The translations under genes and the position numbers were made by a program. A stretch of 64,000 bases of DNA from Dama dama (Eukaryota; Chordata; Mammalia; Artiodactyla; Cervidae): positions 744,001-808,000 of the forward strand of contig NW_026870969.1 in assembly GCF_033118175.1 (NCBI RefSeq). The letters are read 5' to 3'. The notes under the pieces were generated by a model. That model saw only the letters and a list, made by a program, of their open reading frames with translations. It ran no database searches and was not told the origin of the DNA. Positions 23,701 through 36,043 of this stretch are shown here, one piece after another. Numbering within the stretch: position 1 is the first letter of the stretch; each line of letters begins with the position of its first letter.

Positions 23701-26700
23701 CATGAAATGGTGTTCAAAAACATGAAGAGCCTGAAAAGGTGTGAAAAATATGAAGAGCTTCAAAAGATGTGAAAAATATGAAGAGCTTCAAAAGGTGTGA
23801 AATACATGAGGAGCATGAAACGGTCTGAAAAATAGGAGGAGCATGAAACGGTCTGAAAAATAGGAGGAGCATGAAACAGTGTTGAAAAACATGAAGATCC
23901 TGAAAAGCTGTGAAAAATATGAAGAGCTTCAAAAGGTGTCAAATATATGAGGAGCTTGAAACGGTCTGAAAAATAAGAGTAACATGAAACGGTCTGATAA
24001 ATAGGAGGAGCATGAAGCGGTGTTCAAAAACATGAAGAGCCTGAAAAGGTGTGAAAAATAAGAAGAGTTTCAAAAGGTATGAATAATGAGAGGAGCATGA
24101 AACGGTCTGTAAAATAGGAGGAGCATGAAGCGGTGTTGAAAAACATGAAGACCCTGAAAAGGTGTGAAAAATATGAAGAGCTTCAAAACCTGTCAAAAAT
24201 AAGAGGAGCCTGAAACAGTCTCAAAAATAGGAAGAGCATGAAACGGTCTGAAAAATAGGAGGATCATGAAGCGGTGTTGAAAATCGTGAAGAGCCTGAAA
24301 AGGTGTGAAAAATGTGAAGAGCATCAACAGGTTTCAAAAACATGAGAAGAATGAAACGGTCTGAAAAATAGGAGGAGTATGAAGCTATGTTCAAAAACAT
24401 GAAGAGCCAGAAAAGGTGTGAAAAATATGAAGAGCTTCAAAAAGTGTAAAAAATGAGATGAGCATGAAACGGTCTGAAAAATAGGAGGAGCATGAAGCGG
24501 TGCTGAAAAACATGAAGAGCCTGAAAAGGTTTGAAAAATATGAAGAGCTTCACACGGTGTGAAAAATATGAGGAGCATGAAACGGTCTGAAAAATAGGAG
24601 GAGCATGAAGTGGAGCTGAAAAACATGAAGAGCCTGGAAAGGTGTGCAAAATATGAAGAGCTTCAAAAGGTGTAAAAAATGAGATGAGCCTGAAACGGTC
24701 TGAAAAATAGGAGGAGCATGAAGCGGTGTTCAAAACATGAAGAGCCTGAAAAGGTGTGAAATATATGAAGAGCTTGAAAAGGTGTAAAAATATGAGGAGC
24801 ATGAAACCGTCTGCAAAATAGGAGGAGCATGAAATGGTGTTCAAAAACATGAAGAGCATGAAAAGATGTGAAAATTATGAAGAGCTTCAAAAGGTGTGAA
24901 ATACATGAGGAGGATTAAACGGTCTGAAAAATAGGAGGAGCATGAAGTGGTGTTCAAAAACATGAAGACCATGAAAAGGTGTGAAAAATATGAAGAGCCT
25001 CAAAAGTGTGAAAAATATGATGAACATGATATGTTTTGAAAAATAGGATTAGCCTGAAGCGGTGTTCAAATACATGAAGAGCCTGAAAAGTTGTGAAAAA
25101 TATGCAAAGCTTCAAAAGGTGTCAAAAAAGAGATGAGCATGAAACGGTCTGAAAAATAGGAGCAGCATGAATCGGTGCTGAAAAACATGAAGAGCCTGAA
25201 AAGGTGTGAGAAATATGAAGAGCTTCAAAAGGTGTCAAAAATATGAGGAGTATGAAACGATCTGCAAAAAATAAGGAGCAAGAAGTGGTGTTCAAAAACA
25301 TGAAGAGCCTGAAAAGATGTCAAAAATATGAAGAGCTTCAAAAGGTGTCAAAAATATGAGGAGCATGAAACGGTTTGACAAATTGGAAGAGCATGAAACG
25401 GTGTTCAAAAACATGAAGAGACTGAAAAGTGGTGAAAAATATGAAGAGCTTCAAAACGTGTCAAATATATGAGGAGCATGAAACGGTCTGAAAAATAGGA
25501 GGAGCATGAAGCGGTGTTGAAAAACGTGAAGAGCCTGAAAACGTGTGAAAAATATTAAGAGCTTCAAAAGGTGTGAAAAATATGAAGACCTTCAAAGTGT
25601 CAAAAATCGATGAGCAGGAAATGGTCTAAAAAATAGGAGAGCATGAAATGGTGTTAAAAACATGAAGAGCCTGAAAAGGTGTGAAATATATGAAGAGCTT
25701 CAAAAGGTATCAAAAATATGAGGAGAATGAAACGGTCGGAAAAATAGGAGGGGCATGAAGCGGTGTTCAAAAACATGAAGATCCTGAAAAGGTGTGAAAA
25801 ATACGAAGAGCTTCAAAAGGTGTGAAATACATGAGGAGCATGAAACGGTCTGAAAAATAGGAGAAGCATGAAGCGGTTTTGAAAAAAAAAAAAGCCTGAA
25901 AATGTGTGAAAAATATGAAGAATTTCAAAAGGTGTGAAAAATATGAGGACCATGAAACGGTATGAAAAATAGGAGGAGCATCAAGTGGTGTTGAAAACCA
26001 TAAAGAGCTTGAAAACGTGGGAAAATATGAAGAGCTTCAAAATGTCTCAAAAATATGAGGAATATGAAACGGTCTGAAAAATAGGAGGATCATAAAGCGG
26101 TGTTGAAAAACATGAAGAGCCTGAAAATGGTGTGAAAAATATGAAGAGCTTCAAAAGGTGTCAAAAATGAGATGTGCATGAAACGGTCTGAAAAATAGGA
26201 GCAGCATGAAGTGGTTGTGAAAAACATGAAAAGCCTGAAAATGTGTGCAAAATATGAAGAGCTTCAAAAGGTGTGAAATACATGAGGAGCATGAAATGGT
26301 CTGAGAAATAGGAGGAGCATGAAGCGGTGTTCAAAAATATGAAGAGCCTGAAAAGGTGTGAAATAAATGAAGAGCTTCAAAAGGTGTGAAAAATATGAAT
26401 AGCATGATACTGTCTAAAAAATAGGAGAAGCATGCAGTGGTGTTCAAAAACATGAAGAGCCTGAAAAGTTGTGAAAAATACGCATAGCTTCAAAAGGTGT
26501 CAAAAAATAGATGAGCATGAAACGGTCTGAAAAATTGGAGGAGCAAGAAGTAGTGTTGAAAAATATGAAGAGCCTGAAAAGGTGTGAAAAATATGAAGAG
26601 CTTCAAAAGGTGTGAAATACATGAGGAGCATGAAACTCTCTGAAAAATAGGAGGAGCATGAAGTGGTGTTGAAAAACATGAAGAGCCTGAAATGTTGTGA

Positions 26701-29700
26701 AATATATGAAGACCTTCATAACGTGTGAAAAATATGAGGAGCTTGAAAAAGTGTCAAAATTATGAGGACATGAAAAGGTCTGAAAAATAGGAGGAGCATG
26801 AAAATGTCTGAAAAATAGGAGGAGCATGAAGTGGTGTTGAAAAACATGAAGAGCCTGAAAAGTGTGAAAAATATGAAGAGCTTCATAAGGTGACAAAAAT
26901 ATGAGGAGCATGAAACGGTCTGAAAAATAGGAGGAGCATGAAGCGGTGTTCAAAACATGAAGACCCTGAAAATGTGTGAAAAATATGAAGAGCTTCAAAA
27001 GGTGTCAAAAATATGAGGAGCATGAAACGGTCTGAAAAATAGAAGGAGCATGAAATGCTGATCAAGAACATGAAGAGCCTGAAAAGGTGTGAAAAATATG
27101 AAGAGCTTCAAAAGGTGTGAAATACATGAGGAGCATGAAACAGTCTGAAAAATAGGAGAAGCATGACGTGGTGTGGAAAAAGATGAAGAGCCTGAAAAAG
27201 TGTGAAAAATATGAAGAGCTTCAAAAGATGTGAAATACATGAGGAGCATGAAACGGTCTGAAAAATAGGAGGAGCATGAAGCGGTGTTCAAAAACATGAA
27301 GAGCCTGAAAAGTGTGAAAAATATGAAGAGCTTCAAAAGGTGTGAAAAATATAAAGAGCTTCAAAATGTGTCAAAAATCGATGAGCAGGAAATGGTCTGA
27401 AAAATAGGAGAGCATGAAGTGGTTTTAAAAACATGAAGAGCCTGAAAAGGTGTGAAATATATGAAGAGCTTCAAAAGGAATCAAAAATATGAGGAGAATG
27501 AAACGGTCTGAAAAATGGGAGGGGCATGAAGCGATGTTGAAAAACATGAAGAGCCTGAAAATGTGTGAAAAATATGAAGATCTTCTAAAGGTGTCAAATA
27601 TATGAGGAAACGAAACGACGTGTAAAATTGGAAGAGCATGAAGTGGTGTTGAAAAACATGAAGAGCCTGAAAAGTGTGAAAAACATGAAGAGCTTCAAAA
27701 GGTGTGAAAAATATGAAGAGCTTCAAAATGTGTCAAAAATCGATGAGCAGGAAATGGTCTGAAAAATAGGAGAGCATGAAGTGGTTTTAAAAACATGAAG
27801 ATCCTGAAATGGTGTGAAATATATGAAGAGCTTCAAAATGTGTGAAACATATGAGGAGCTTCAAAAAGTGTCAAAAATATGAGGAGCATGAAACGGTCTG
27901 AAAAATAGGAGGAGGATGAAGTGGTGTTCAGAAACATGAAGAGCCTGAAACGGTGTGAAAAATATGAAGAGCTTCAAAATGTGTCAAAAATATGAGGAGC
28001 ATGAAACGGTCTGAAAAATAGGAGAAGCATGAAGTGGTGTTGAAAAACATGAAGAGCCTGAAAAGTGTGAAAAATATGAAGAGCTTCTAAAGGTATCAAA
28101 AATATGAGGAGCATGAAAAGGTCTGAAAAATAGGAGGAGCATGAAGTGGTGTTGAAAAACATGAAGAGCCTGAAAAGTGTGAAAAATATGAAGAGCTTCA
28201 AAAGGTGTCAAAAATATGAGGAGCATGAAACGGTCTGAAAAATAGGAGAAGCATGAAGTGGTGTGGGAAAAGATGAAGAGCCTGAAAAAGTGTGAAAAAT
28301 ATGAAGAGCTTCAAAAGGTGTGAAATACATTAGGAGCATGAAACTCTCTGAAAAATAGGAGGAGCATGAAGTGGTGTTCAAAAACATGAAGAGCCTGATA
28401 ATTTGTGAAAAATATGAAGAGATTCAAAAGGTGTGAGAAATATGAGGAGGATGAAACGGTCTGAACAATAGGAGGAGTATGAAGCGGTGTTCAGAAACAT
28501 GAAGGGCCTGAAAAGTTGTGAAAAATATGAAAAGCTTCAAAAGGTGTCAAAAATATGAGGAGCATGAAACGGTCTGAAAAATAGGAGGAGCATGAAATGG
28601 TGTTGAAAAACATGAAGAGCCTGAAAAGGTGTGAGAAATATGAAGAGTTTCAAAAGGTGTGAAAAATATGAAGAGCTTCAAAAGGTGTCAAAAAGTAGAT
28701 GAGCATGAAACGGTCTGAAAAATAGGAGGAGCATGAAGTGGTTTTGAAAAACATGAAGAGCCTGAAAAGGTGTGAAATATATGAAGAGCTTCAAAAGGTG
28801 TCAAAAATATGAGGAGCATGAAACGGTCTGAAAAATAGGAGGAGCATGAAGCAGTGTTGCAATACATGAAAGGCCTGAAAAGATGTGAAAAATATGAAGA
28901 GCTTCAAAAGGTGTCAAAAATATGAGGAGCATGAAACGGTCTGAAATATAAAGGAGCAAGAAACGCTGATCAAATACATGAAGAGTCTGAAAAGGTGTGA
29001 AAAATATTAAGAGCTTCAAAAGCTGTCAAGTATATGAGTAGCATGAAACGGTCTGAAAAATAGGAGGAGTATGAAGCGGTGTTCAAAAACATGAAGAGCC
29101 TTAAAAGGTGTGAAAAATATGAAGAATTTTAAAAGGTGTCAAATATATGAGGAGCATGAAACGTTCTGAAAAAGAGGAGGATCATGAAACGGTGTTCAAA
29201 AACATGAAGAGCATGAGAAGTTGTGAAAAATATGAAGAGCTTTAAAAGGTGTCAAAAATATGAAGAGCTTCAAAAGGTGTCAAAAATGAGATGAGCATGA
29301 AACGGTTTGAAAAATCGGAGGAGCATGAAGCGGTGTTGAAAATCATGAAGAGCCTGAAACGGTGTGAAAAATATGAAGAGCTTCAAAAGGTGTGAAAAAT
29401 ATGAAGAGCATCAAAAGGTGTCAAAAATATGATGAGGATGAAACGGTCTGAGAAATAGGAGGAGCAAGAAGCGGTGTTGAAAAACATGAAGAGCCTGAAA
29501 AGGTGTGAAAAACATGAAGACCTTCAAAAGGTGTCAAAAATATGAGGAGCATGAAACGGTCTGAAAAATACGAGGAGCATGAAACGGTGTTCAAAATATG
29601 AAGGGCCTGAAAAGGTGTGAATTATATGAAGAGCCTCAAAATGTGTCAAAAATATGAGGAGCATGAAACTGTCTGAAAAATAGGAGGAGCATGAAGCGGT

Positions 29701-31005
29701 GTTGAAAAATATGAAGAGACTGAAAACGTGTGAATAATATGAAGAGCTTCAAAAGGTTTGAAAAATATGAAGAGATTCAAAAGGTGTGAAAAATATGAAG
29801 AGCTTCAGAAGGTGTAAAAAATGAGATGAGCATGAAACGGTTTGAAAAATAGGAGGAGCATGAAACGATCTGAAAAATAGGAGGAGCATGAAACGGTGTT
29901 GAAAACATAAAGAGCATGAAAAGGTGTGAAATAAACGAAGAGCTTCAAAAGGTGTCAAAAATATGAGGCGCATGAAACGGTCTGAAAAATAGGAGGAGCA
30001 GGAAGCGGTGGTGAAAAACATGAAGAGCCTTAAAAGGTGTGAAAAATATGAAGAGCTTCAAAAGTGTGAAAAATATGAGGAGCATGAGACGGTCTGAAAA
30101 AAAGGAGGAGCATGAAGTGGTGTTGAAAAACATGAAGATGCTGAAATGGTGTGAAATATATGAAGAGCTTCAAAATGTGTGAAACATATGAGGAGCTTCA
30201 AAAAGTGTCAAAAATATGAGTGGCATGAAATGGTCTGAAAAATGGGAGGAGCATGAAGCGGTGTTGAGAAACATAAAGAGCATGAAAACGTATGAAGAAT
30301 ATGAAGAGCTTCAAAAGGTGTGAAAAATATGAAGAGCTTCAAAAGGTGTCCAAAATGAGATAACCATGAAACGGTCTGAAAAATAGGAGGAGCAGGAAGT
30401 GGTGTTGAAAAACATGAAGAGCCTGAAAAGGTGTGAAATATATGAAGAGCTTCAAAAGATGTCAAAAATATGAGGAGCATGAAACGGTCTGAAAAATAGG
30501 AGGAGCATGAAGCAATGTTGCAATACATGAAAAGCATGAAAAGATGTGAAAAATATGAAGAGCTTCAAAAGGTGTCAAAAATATGAGAAGCATGAAACGG
30601 TCTGAAAAAGAGGAGGAGCATAAAGTGGTGTTGAAAAACATGAAGAGCCTGAAAAGGTGTGAAGAATATGAAGAGCTTCAAAAGGTGCCAAAAATATGAG
30701 GAGCATGAAACGGTCTGAAAAATAGGAGGAGCATGAAACGGTGTTGAAAAACATGAAGAGCCTGAAAAGGTGTGAAAAATATGAAGAGCTTCAAAATGTG
30801 TCAAAAATATGAAGAGCATGAAACTGTCTGAAAAATAGGAGGAGCTTGAAGCGGTGTTCAAAAACCTGAAGAGCCTGAAAAGGTGTCAAAAATATAACGA
30901 GCATGAAACGGTCTGAAAAATAGGAAGAACATAAAGCGGTGTTCAAAAACATGAAGAGCCTGAAAAGGTGTGAAAAATATGAAGACCTTCAAAAGGTGTG
31001 AAAAA
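20761..31005 (+). repeat. Large tandem block, copy 2 (about 10.2 kb)
   Basis: Second copy of 10604-20280. Relative to copy 1 it lacks one 113 bp unit near 21.38 kb, carries about 1328 extra bases at 22.73-24.05 kb and about 225 extra bases at 24.46-24.69 kb, lacks the 791 bp internal duplication, has one more A in the A run at 25882-25893 (12 rather than 11), gains one 28 bp monomer near 29.26 kb, and lacks a 113 bp unit near 29.48 kb. Between these events substitutions are sparse, a few per kb by eye. To its right the match ends near 31000, where copy 1 continues into the junction patch. Confidence 0.88.
22725..24050 (+). repeat. 1328 bp segment present only in large block copy 2
   Basis: The offset between the large blocks jumps from 10044 to 11372 here, so copy 2 has 1328 extra bases (11 tetramers plus 3 monomers = 47 monomers). 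The extra DNA is repeat sequence that resembles 7.5-8.5 kb and 6.8-7.1 kb: it holds the GTGTGGAAAAATAGG form, the AGGAGCAGCATG/AAATAAGAGG pair, and the TAGGCGGAGC segment at 23695. Either it was inserted from a 7-9 kb-like donor or it was lost from copy 1. Confidence 0.75.
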
Positions 31006-34000
31006 TATGAGGAGCTTCAAAAGGTTTCAAAAATATGAGGAGCATGAAACGGTTTGAAAAATAGGAGGAGCATGAAGCGGTGTTGAAAAACATTTAGAGA
31101 CTGAAAACGTGTGAAAAATAAGAAGAGTTTCAAAAGGTGTGAAAAATATGAAGAGATTCAAAGGTGTCAAAAATATGAGGAGCATGAAACGGTCTGAAAA
31201 ATAGGAGGAGCATGAAACAGTGTTCAAAAACATGAAGAGCCTTAAAAGGTGTGAAAAATATGAAGAGCTTCAATAGGTGTGAAAAATATGAGGAGCATGA
31301 AACGGTCTGAAAAATAGGAGGAGCATGACGGGGTTCAAAAACATGAAGAGCCTGAAAAGGTGTGAAAAATATGAGAGCTTGAAAAGGTGTGAAATACATG
31401 AGAAGCATGAAACGGTCTGAAAAATAGGAGGAACATAAAACGGTGTTCAAAAACATGAAGGGCCTGAAAACGTGTGAAATATATGAAGATCCTCAAAACG
31501 TGTCAAAAATATGAGGAGCATGAAACGGTCTGAAAAATAGGAGGAGCATGAAGCCGTGTTCAAAAATATGAAGAGCCTGAAAAGAGGTAAAAATATGAAG
31601 AGCTTCCAAAGGTGTCAAATATATGAGGAGCATGAAACGGTCTGAAAAATAGGAAGAGCAAGAAGCGGTGCTGAAAAACATGAAGAGCATGAAAAGGTGT
31701 GAAAAATATGAAGAGCTACAAAGGTGTCAAATATATGAGGAGCATGAAACGGTCTGAAAATATGAGGAGCATGAAGCGGTGCTCTAAAACATGAGGAGCC
31801 TGAAAACATGTGAAATATATGAAGAGCTTCAAAATGTGTGGAGAATATGAGGAGAATTAAAAGGTCTGAAAAATAGGAGGAGCATGAAGAAGTGTTGAAT
31901 AATATGAAGAGCATGAAAAGGTGTGAAAAATATGAAGAGTTTTAAAAGGTGTCAAAAATACGAGGAGCATGAAACGGTGTGAAAAATAGGAGGAGCATGA
32001 ATCATTGTCGAAAAACATGAAATGCCTGAAAAGGTGTGAAAAACATGAAGAGACTGAAAAGGTGTGAAATATATGAAGAGCTTCAAAAAGTGTGAAAAAT
32101 ATGAGGAGCATGAAATGTTCTGAAAAATTGGAGGAGCATGAAGCGGTGTTGAAAAACATGAAGAGACAGAAATGATGTGAAAAATATGAAGAGCTTCAAA
32201 AGGTGTCAAAAATATGGGGACCATGAAAAGGTCTGAAAAATAGGAAGAGCATGAACTGGTGTTGAAAAACATGAAGAGCCTGAAAACGTGTGAAAAATAA
32301 GAAGAGTTTCAAAAGGTGTGAAAAAAATGAAGACGTTCAAAGGTGTCAAATACATGAGGATCATGAAATGGTTTGAAAAATAGGAGGAGCATGAAACGGT
32401 GTTCAAAAACATGAAGGGCCTGAAAAGGTTTGAAAAATATGAAGAGCTTCAAAAGGTGTCAAAAATATGAGGAGCATGAAACGGTCTAAAAAATAGGAGG
32501 AGGATGAAGTGTTGTTGCAAATCATGAAGAGCCTGAAAAAGTATGAAATATATGAAGAGCTTCAAAAGGTGTAAAAAATATGAGGAGCTTCAAAAGGTGT
32601 CAAAAATATGAGGAGCATGAAACGGTCTGAAAAAAGGAGGAGCATGAAGCGGTGTTGAAAAACATGAAGAGCCTGAAAATGTGTGAGAAATATGAAGAGT
32701 TTCAAAAGGTGTCAAAAATATGAAGAGCATCAAAAGGTGTCAAAAATGAGAGGAGCATGAAGGGGTCTGAAAAATAGGAGGAGGAGGAAGTGCTGTTGAA
32801 AAACATGAAGAGCCTGAAAAGTTGTGAAATATATGAAGAGCTTCAAAAGGTGTCAAAAATACGAGGAGCATGAAACGGTCTGAAAATTAGGAACAGTTTG
32901 AAACTGTGTTCAAAAACATGAAGAGCCTGAAAAGGTGTGAACAATGTGAAGGACTTCAAAAGGTGTGAAATACATAAGGAGCATGAAACGGTCTGAAAAT
33001 AGGAGGAGCATGATGCGGTTTTCAAAACATGAGGAGTCTGAAATCGTGTGAAAAATATGAAGAGCTTCAAAAGGTGTCAAAAATATGAGGAGCATGAAAC
33101 CATCTCAAAAATAGGAGGATCATGAAGCGGTGTTCAAAAACATGAAGAGTATGAAAAGGTGTGAAAAATATGAAGAGCTTCAAAAGGTGTCAAAAATATG
33201 AGGAGCATGAAACGGTCTGAAAAATAGGAGGAGCATGAAACCGTGTTATAAAACCTGAAGAGTCTGAAAAGTTGTGAAAAATATGAAGGGCTTCAAAATG
33301 TGTGAAATACATGAGGAGCATGAAACGGTCTGTAAATTAGGAGGAGCAAGAAGCTGTGTTCAAAAACATGAGAGCCTGAGAAGTTGAGAAAAATATGAAG
33401 AGCTTCAAAAGGTGTGAAATACATGAGGAGCATGAAACGGTCTGAAAAATAGGAGGAGCATGAAGCGGTGTTCAAAAACATGAAGAGCCTGAAAAGGTGT
33501 GAAAAATATGAAGAGCTTCAAAAGGTGTGAAAAATATGAAGAGCTTCAAAACGTATCAAAAATATCAGGAGCATGAAACGGTCTGGAAAATAGGATGAGC
33601 ATGAAGCGGTGGTTAAAAACATGAAGAGCATGAAAGGTGTGAAAAATATGAAGAGCTTCAAAAGGTGTGAAAAAAATGAGGAGCATGAAACGGTCTGGAA
33701 AATAGGAGGAGCATGAAGCGGTGTTGAAAAACATGAAGAGCCTGAAAAGGTGTGAAAAATATGAAGAGCTTCAAAAGGTGTGAAAAAAATGAAGAGCTTC
33801 AAAACGTGTCAAAAATATGAGGAGCATGAAACGGTCTGATAAATAGGAGGAGCCAGAAGCGGTGTTGAAAAACATTAAGAGCCTGAAAACGTTTGAAAAA
33901 TATGAAGAGCTTCAAAAGGTGTGGAAAATATGAAGAGCTTCAAAATGTGTCAAAAGCGAGATGAGTATGAAACGGTCTGAAAAATAGGAGGAGCATGAAA

Positions 34001-34329
34001 TGGTGTTGAAAAACATGAAGAGCCTGAAAATGTGTGAAATATATGAAGAGCTTCAAAAGGTGTCAAAAATATGAGGAGCTTGAATCGGTCTGAAAAATAG
34101 GAGGAGCATGAAGCGGTGTTCACAAAAATGAAGAGCCTGAAAAGGTGTGAAAAATATGAAGTGCTTCAAAAGGTGTCAAAAATATGAGGAGCTTGAATCG
34201 GTCTGAAAAATAGGAGGAGCATGAAGCGGTGTTGAAAAAAATGAAGAGCCTGAAAAGGTGTGAAATATATGAAGAGCCTCAAAACGTGTCAAATATAAGA
34301 GGAGCATGAAACGGTCTGAACAATAGGAG
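31006..34329 (+). repeat. Diverged 113 bp units
   Basis: Continuous units with many private variants. One unit near 32.16-32.28 kb (GAAGAGACAGAAATGATG, then TATGGGGACC and GAACTGG) matches the extra 113 bp unit of copy 1 near 18.65-18.76 kb, so single units have moved between distant places. Near 31.74-31.80 kb units are shortened. No gene or other feature is visible. Confidence 0.82.
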
Positions 34330-34858
34330 GAGCATGAAGCGGTGTTGAAAAACATGAAGAGCCTGAAAATATGTGAAAAATATTAAGAGCTTCAAAAGGT
34401 GTGAAAAATATGAGGAGCATGAAACGGTCTGAAAAATAGGAGGAGCATGAAGCCGTGTTGAAAAACATGAAGAGCCTGAAAGGGTGTAACAAATATGAAG
34501 AGTTTCAGAAGGTGTCAAAAATGAGAAGAGCATGAAACGGTCTGAAAAATAGGAGGAGCATGAAGTGGTGTTGAAAAACATGAAGAGCCTGAAAAAGTGT
34601 GAAATATATGAAGAGCTTCAAAAGGTGTGAAGTACATGAGGAGAATGAAACCGTCCGAAAAATAGGAGGAGCATGAAGCGGTGTTCCAATACATGAAGAG
34701 CCTGAAAAGGTGTGAAATATATGAAGAGATTCAAAAGCTGTCAAAAATATGAGGAGCATGAAACGGTCTGAAAAAAAGGAGGAGCAGGAAACCGTGTTCA
34801 AGAACATGAAGAGCCTGAAAAGGTGTGAAAAATTTGAGGTGCTTCAAAAGGTGTGAAA
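34330..34858 (+). repeat. 1185 bp-spaced duplication, first copy
   Basis: Matches 35515-36043 at offset 1185 (about 42 monomers). Marker pairs: AGGGTGTAAC at 34481 and 35666, and GAGGTGCTTC at 34836 and 36021. Just after the right end the offset falls to 1100 (marker ATCAAGAAGC at 34981 and 36081), a loss of 85 bp or three monomers in the second copy. Confidence 0.85.
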
Positions 34859-35514
34859 ATTCGGAGGAGCATGTAGCGATGTTCAAATACATGAAGAGCC
34901 TGAAAATGTGTGTAAAATATGAAGAGCTTCAAAACGTGACAAAAATATGAGGAGCATGAAACGATCTGAAAAATAGGAGGATCAAGAAGCGGTGTTGAAA
35001 AACATGAAGATCTGAAAACTTGTGAAAAACATGAAGAGCCTGAAAATGTGTGAAAAATATGAAGAGCTTCAAAATGTGTCAAAAATATGAGGAGCATGAA
35101 ACGGTCTGAAATATAGGAGGAGCATGAAGCGGTGTTGAAAAACCTGAAGAGACTGAAAACGTGTGAAATACATGAAGAGCTTCAAAAGGTGTGAAAAATA
35201 TGAAGAGCTTCAAAAGGTGTCAAAAATATGAGGAGCATGAAACGGTCTGAAAAATAGGAGGAGCATGAAACGGTGTTCAAAAACATGAAGCGGCTGAAAA
35301 GGTGTGAAAGATATGAAGAGCCTCAAAATGTGTGAAATACATGAGGACCATGAAACGGTCTGAAAAAAAGGAGGAGCATGAAGCGGTGTTGAAAAACATG
35401 AAGAGCCTGAAAATGTGTGAAATATATGAAGAGCTTCAAAAAGTGTGAAAAATATGAAGAGCTTCAAAAGGTGTGAAATACATGAGGAGCATGAAACGGT
35501 CTGAAAAATAGGAG

Positions 35515-36043
35515 GAGCATGAAGTGGTGTTGAAAAACATGAAGAGCCTGAAAATGTGTGAAAAATATGAAGAGCTTCAAAAGGTGTGAAAAATATGAGG
35601 AGCATGAAACGGTCTGAAAAATAGGAGTAGCATGAAGCCGTGTTGAAAAACATGAAGAGCCTGAAAGGGTGTAACAAATATGAAGAGCTTCAGAAGGTGT
35701 CAAAAATGAGATGAGCATGAAATGGTTTGAAAAATAGGAGGAGCATGAAGTGGTGTTGAAAAACATGAAGAGCCTGAAAAAGTGTGAAATATATGAAGAG
35801 CTTCAAAAGGTGTGAAGTACATGAGGAGAATGAAACCGTCCGAAAAATAGGAGGAGCATGAAGTGGTGTTCCAATATATGAAGAGCCTGAAAAGGTGTGA
35901 AATATATGAAGAGATTCAAAAGGTGTCAAAAATATGAGGAGCATGAAACGGTCTGAAAAAAAGGAGGAGCAGGAAACCATGTTCAAGAACAAGAAGAGCC
36001 TGAAAAGGTGTGAAAAATTTGAGGTGCTTCAAAAGGTGTGAAA
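35515..36043 (+). repeat. 1185 bp-spaced duplication, second copy
   Basis: Partner of 34330-34858. Substitutions are few (for example GGAGTAGC here and GGAGGAGC in the first copy). The DNA between the copies (34859-35514) is ordinary diverged repeat, part of which (34.97-35.03 kb) is also matched at 36.07-36.13 kb. Confidence 0.85.
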
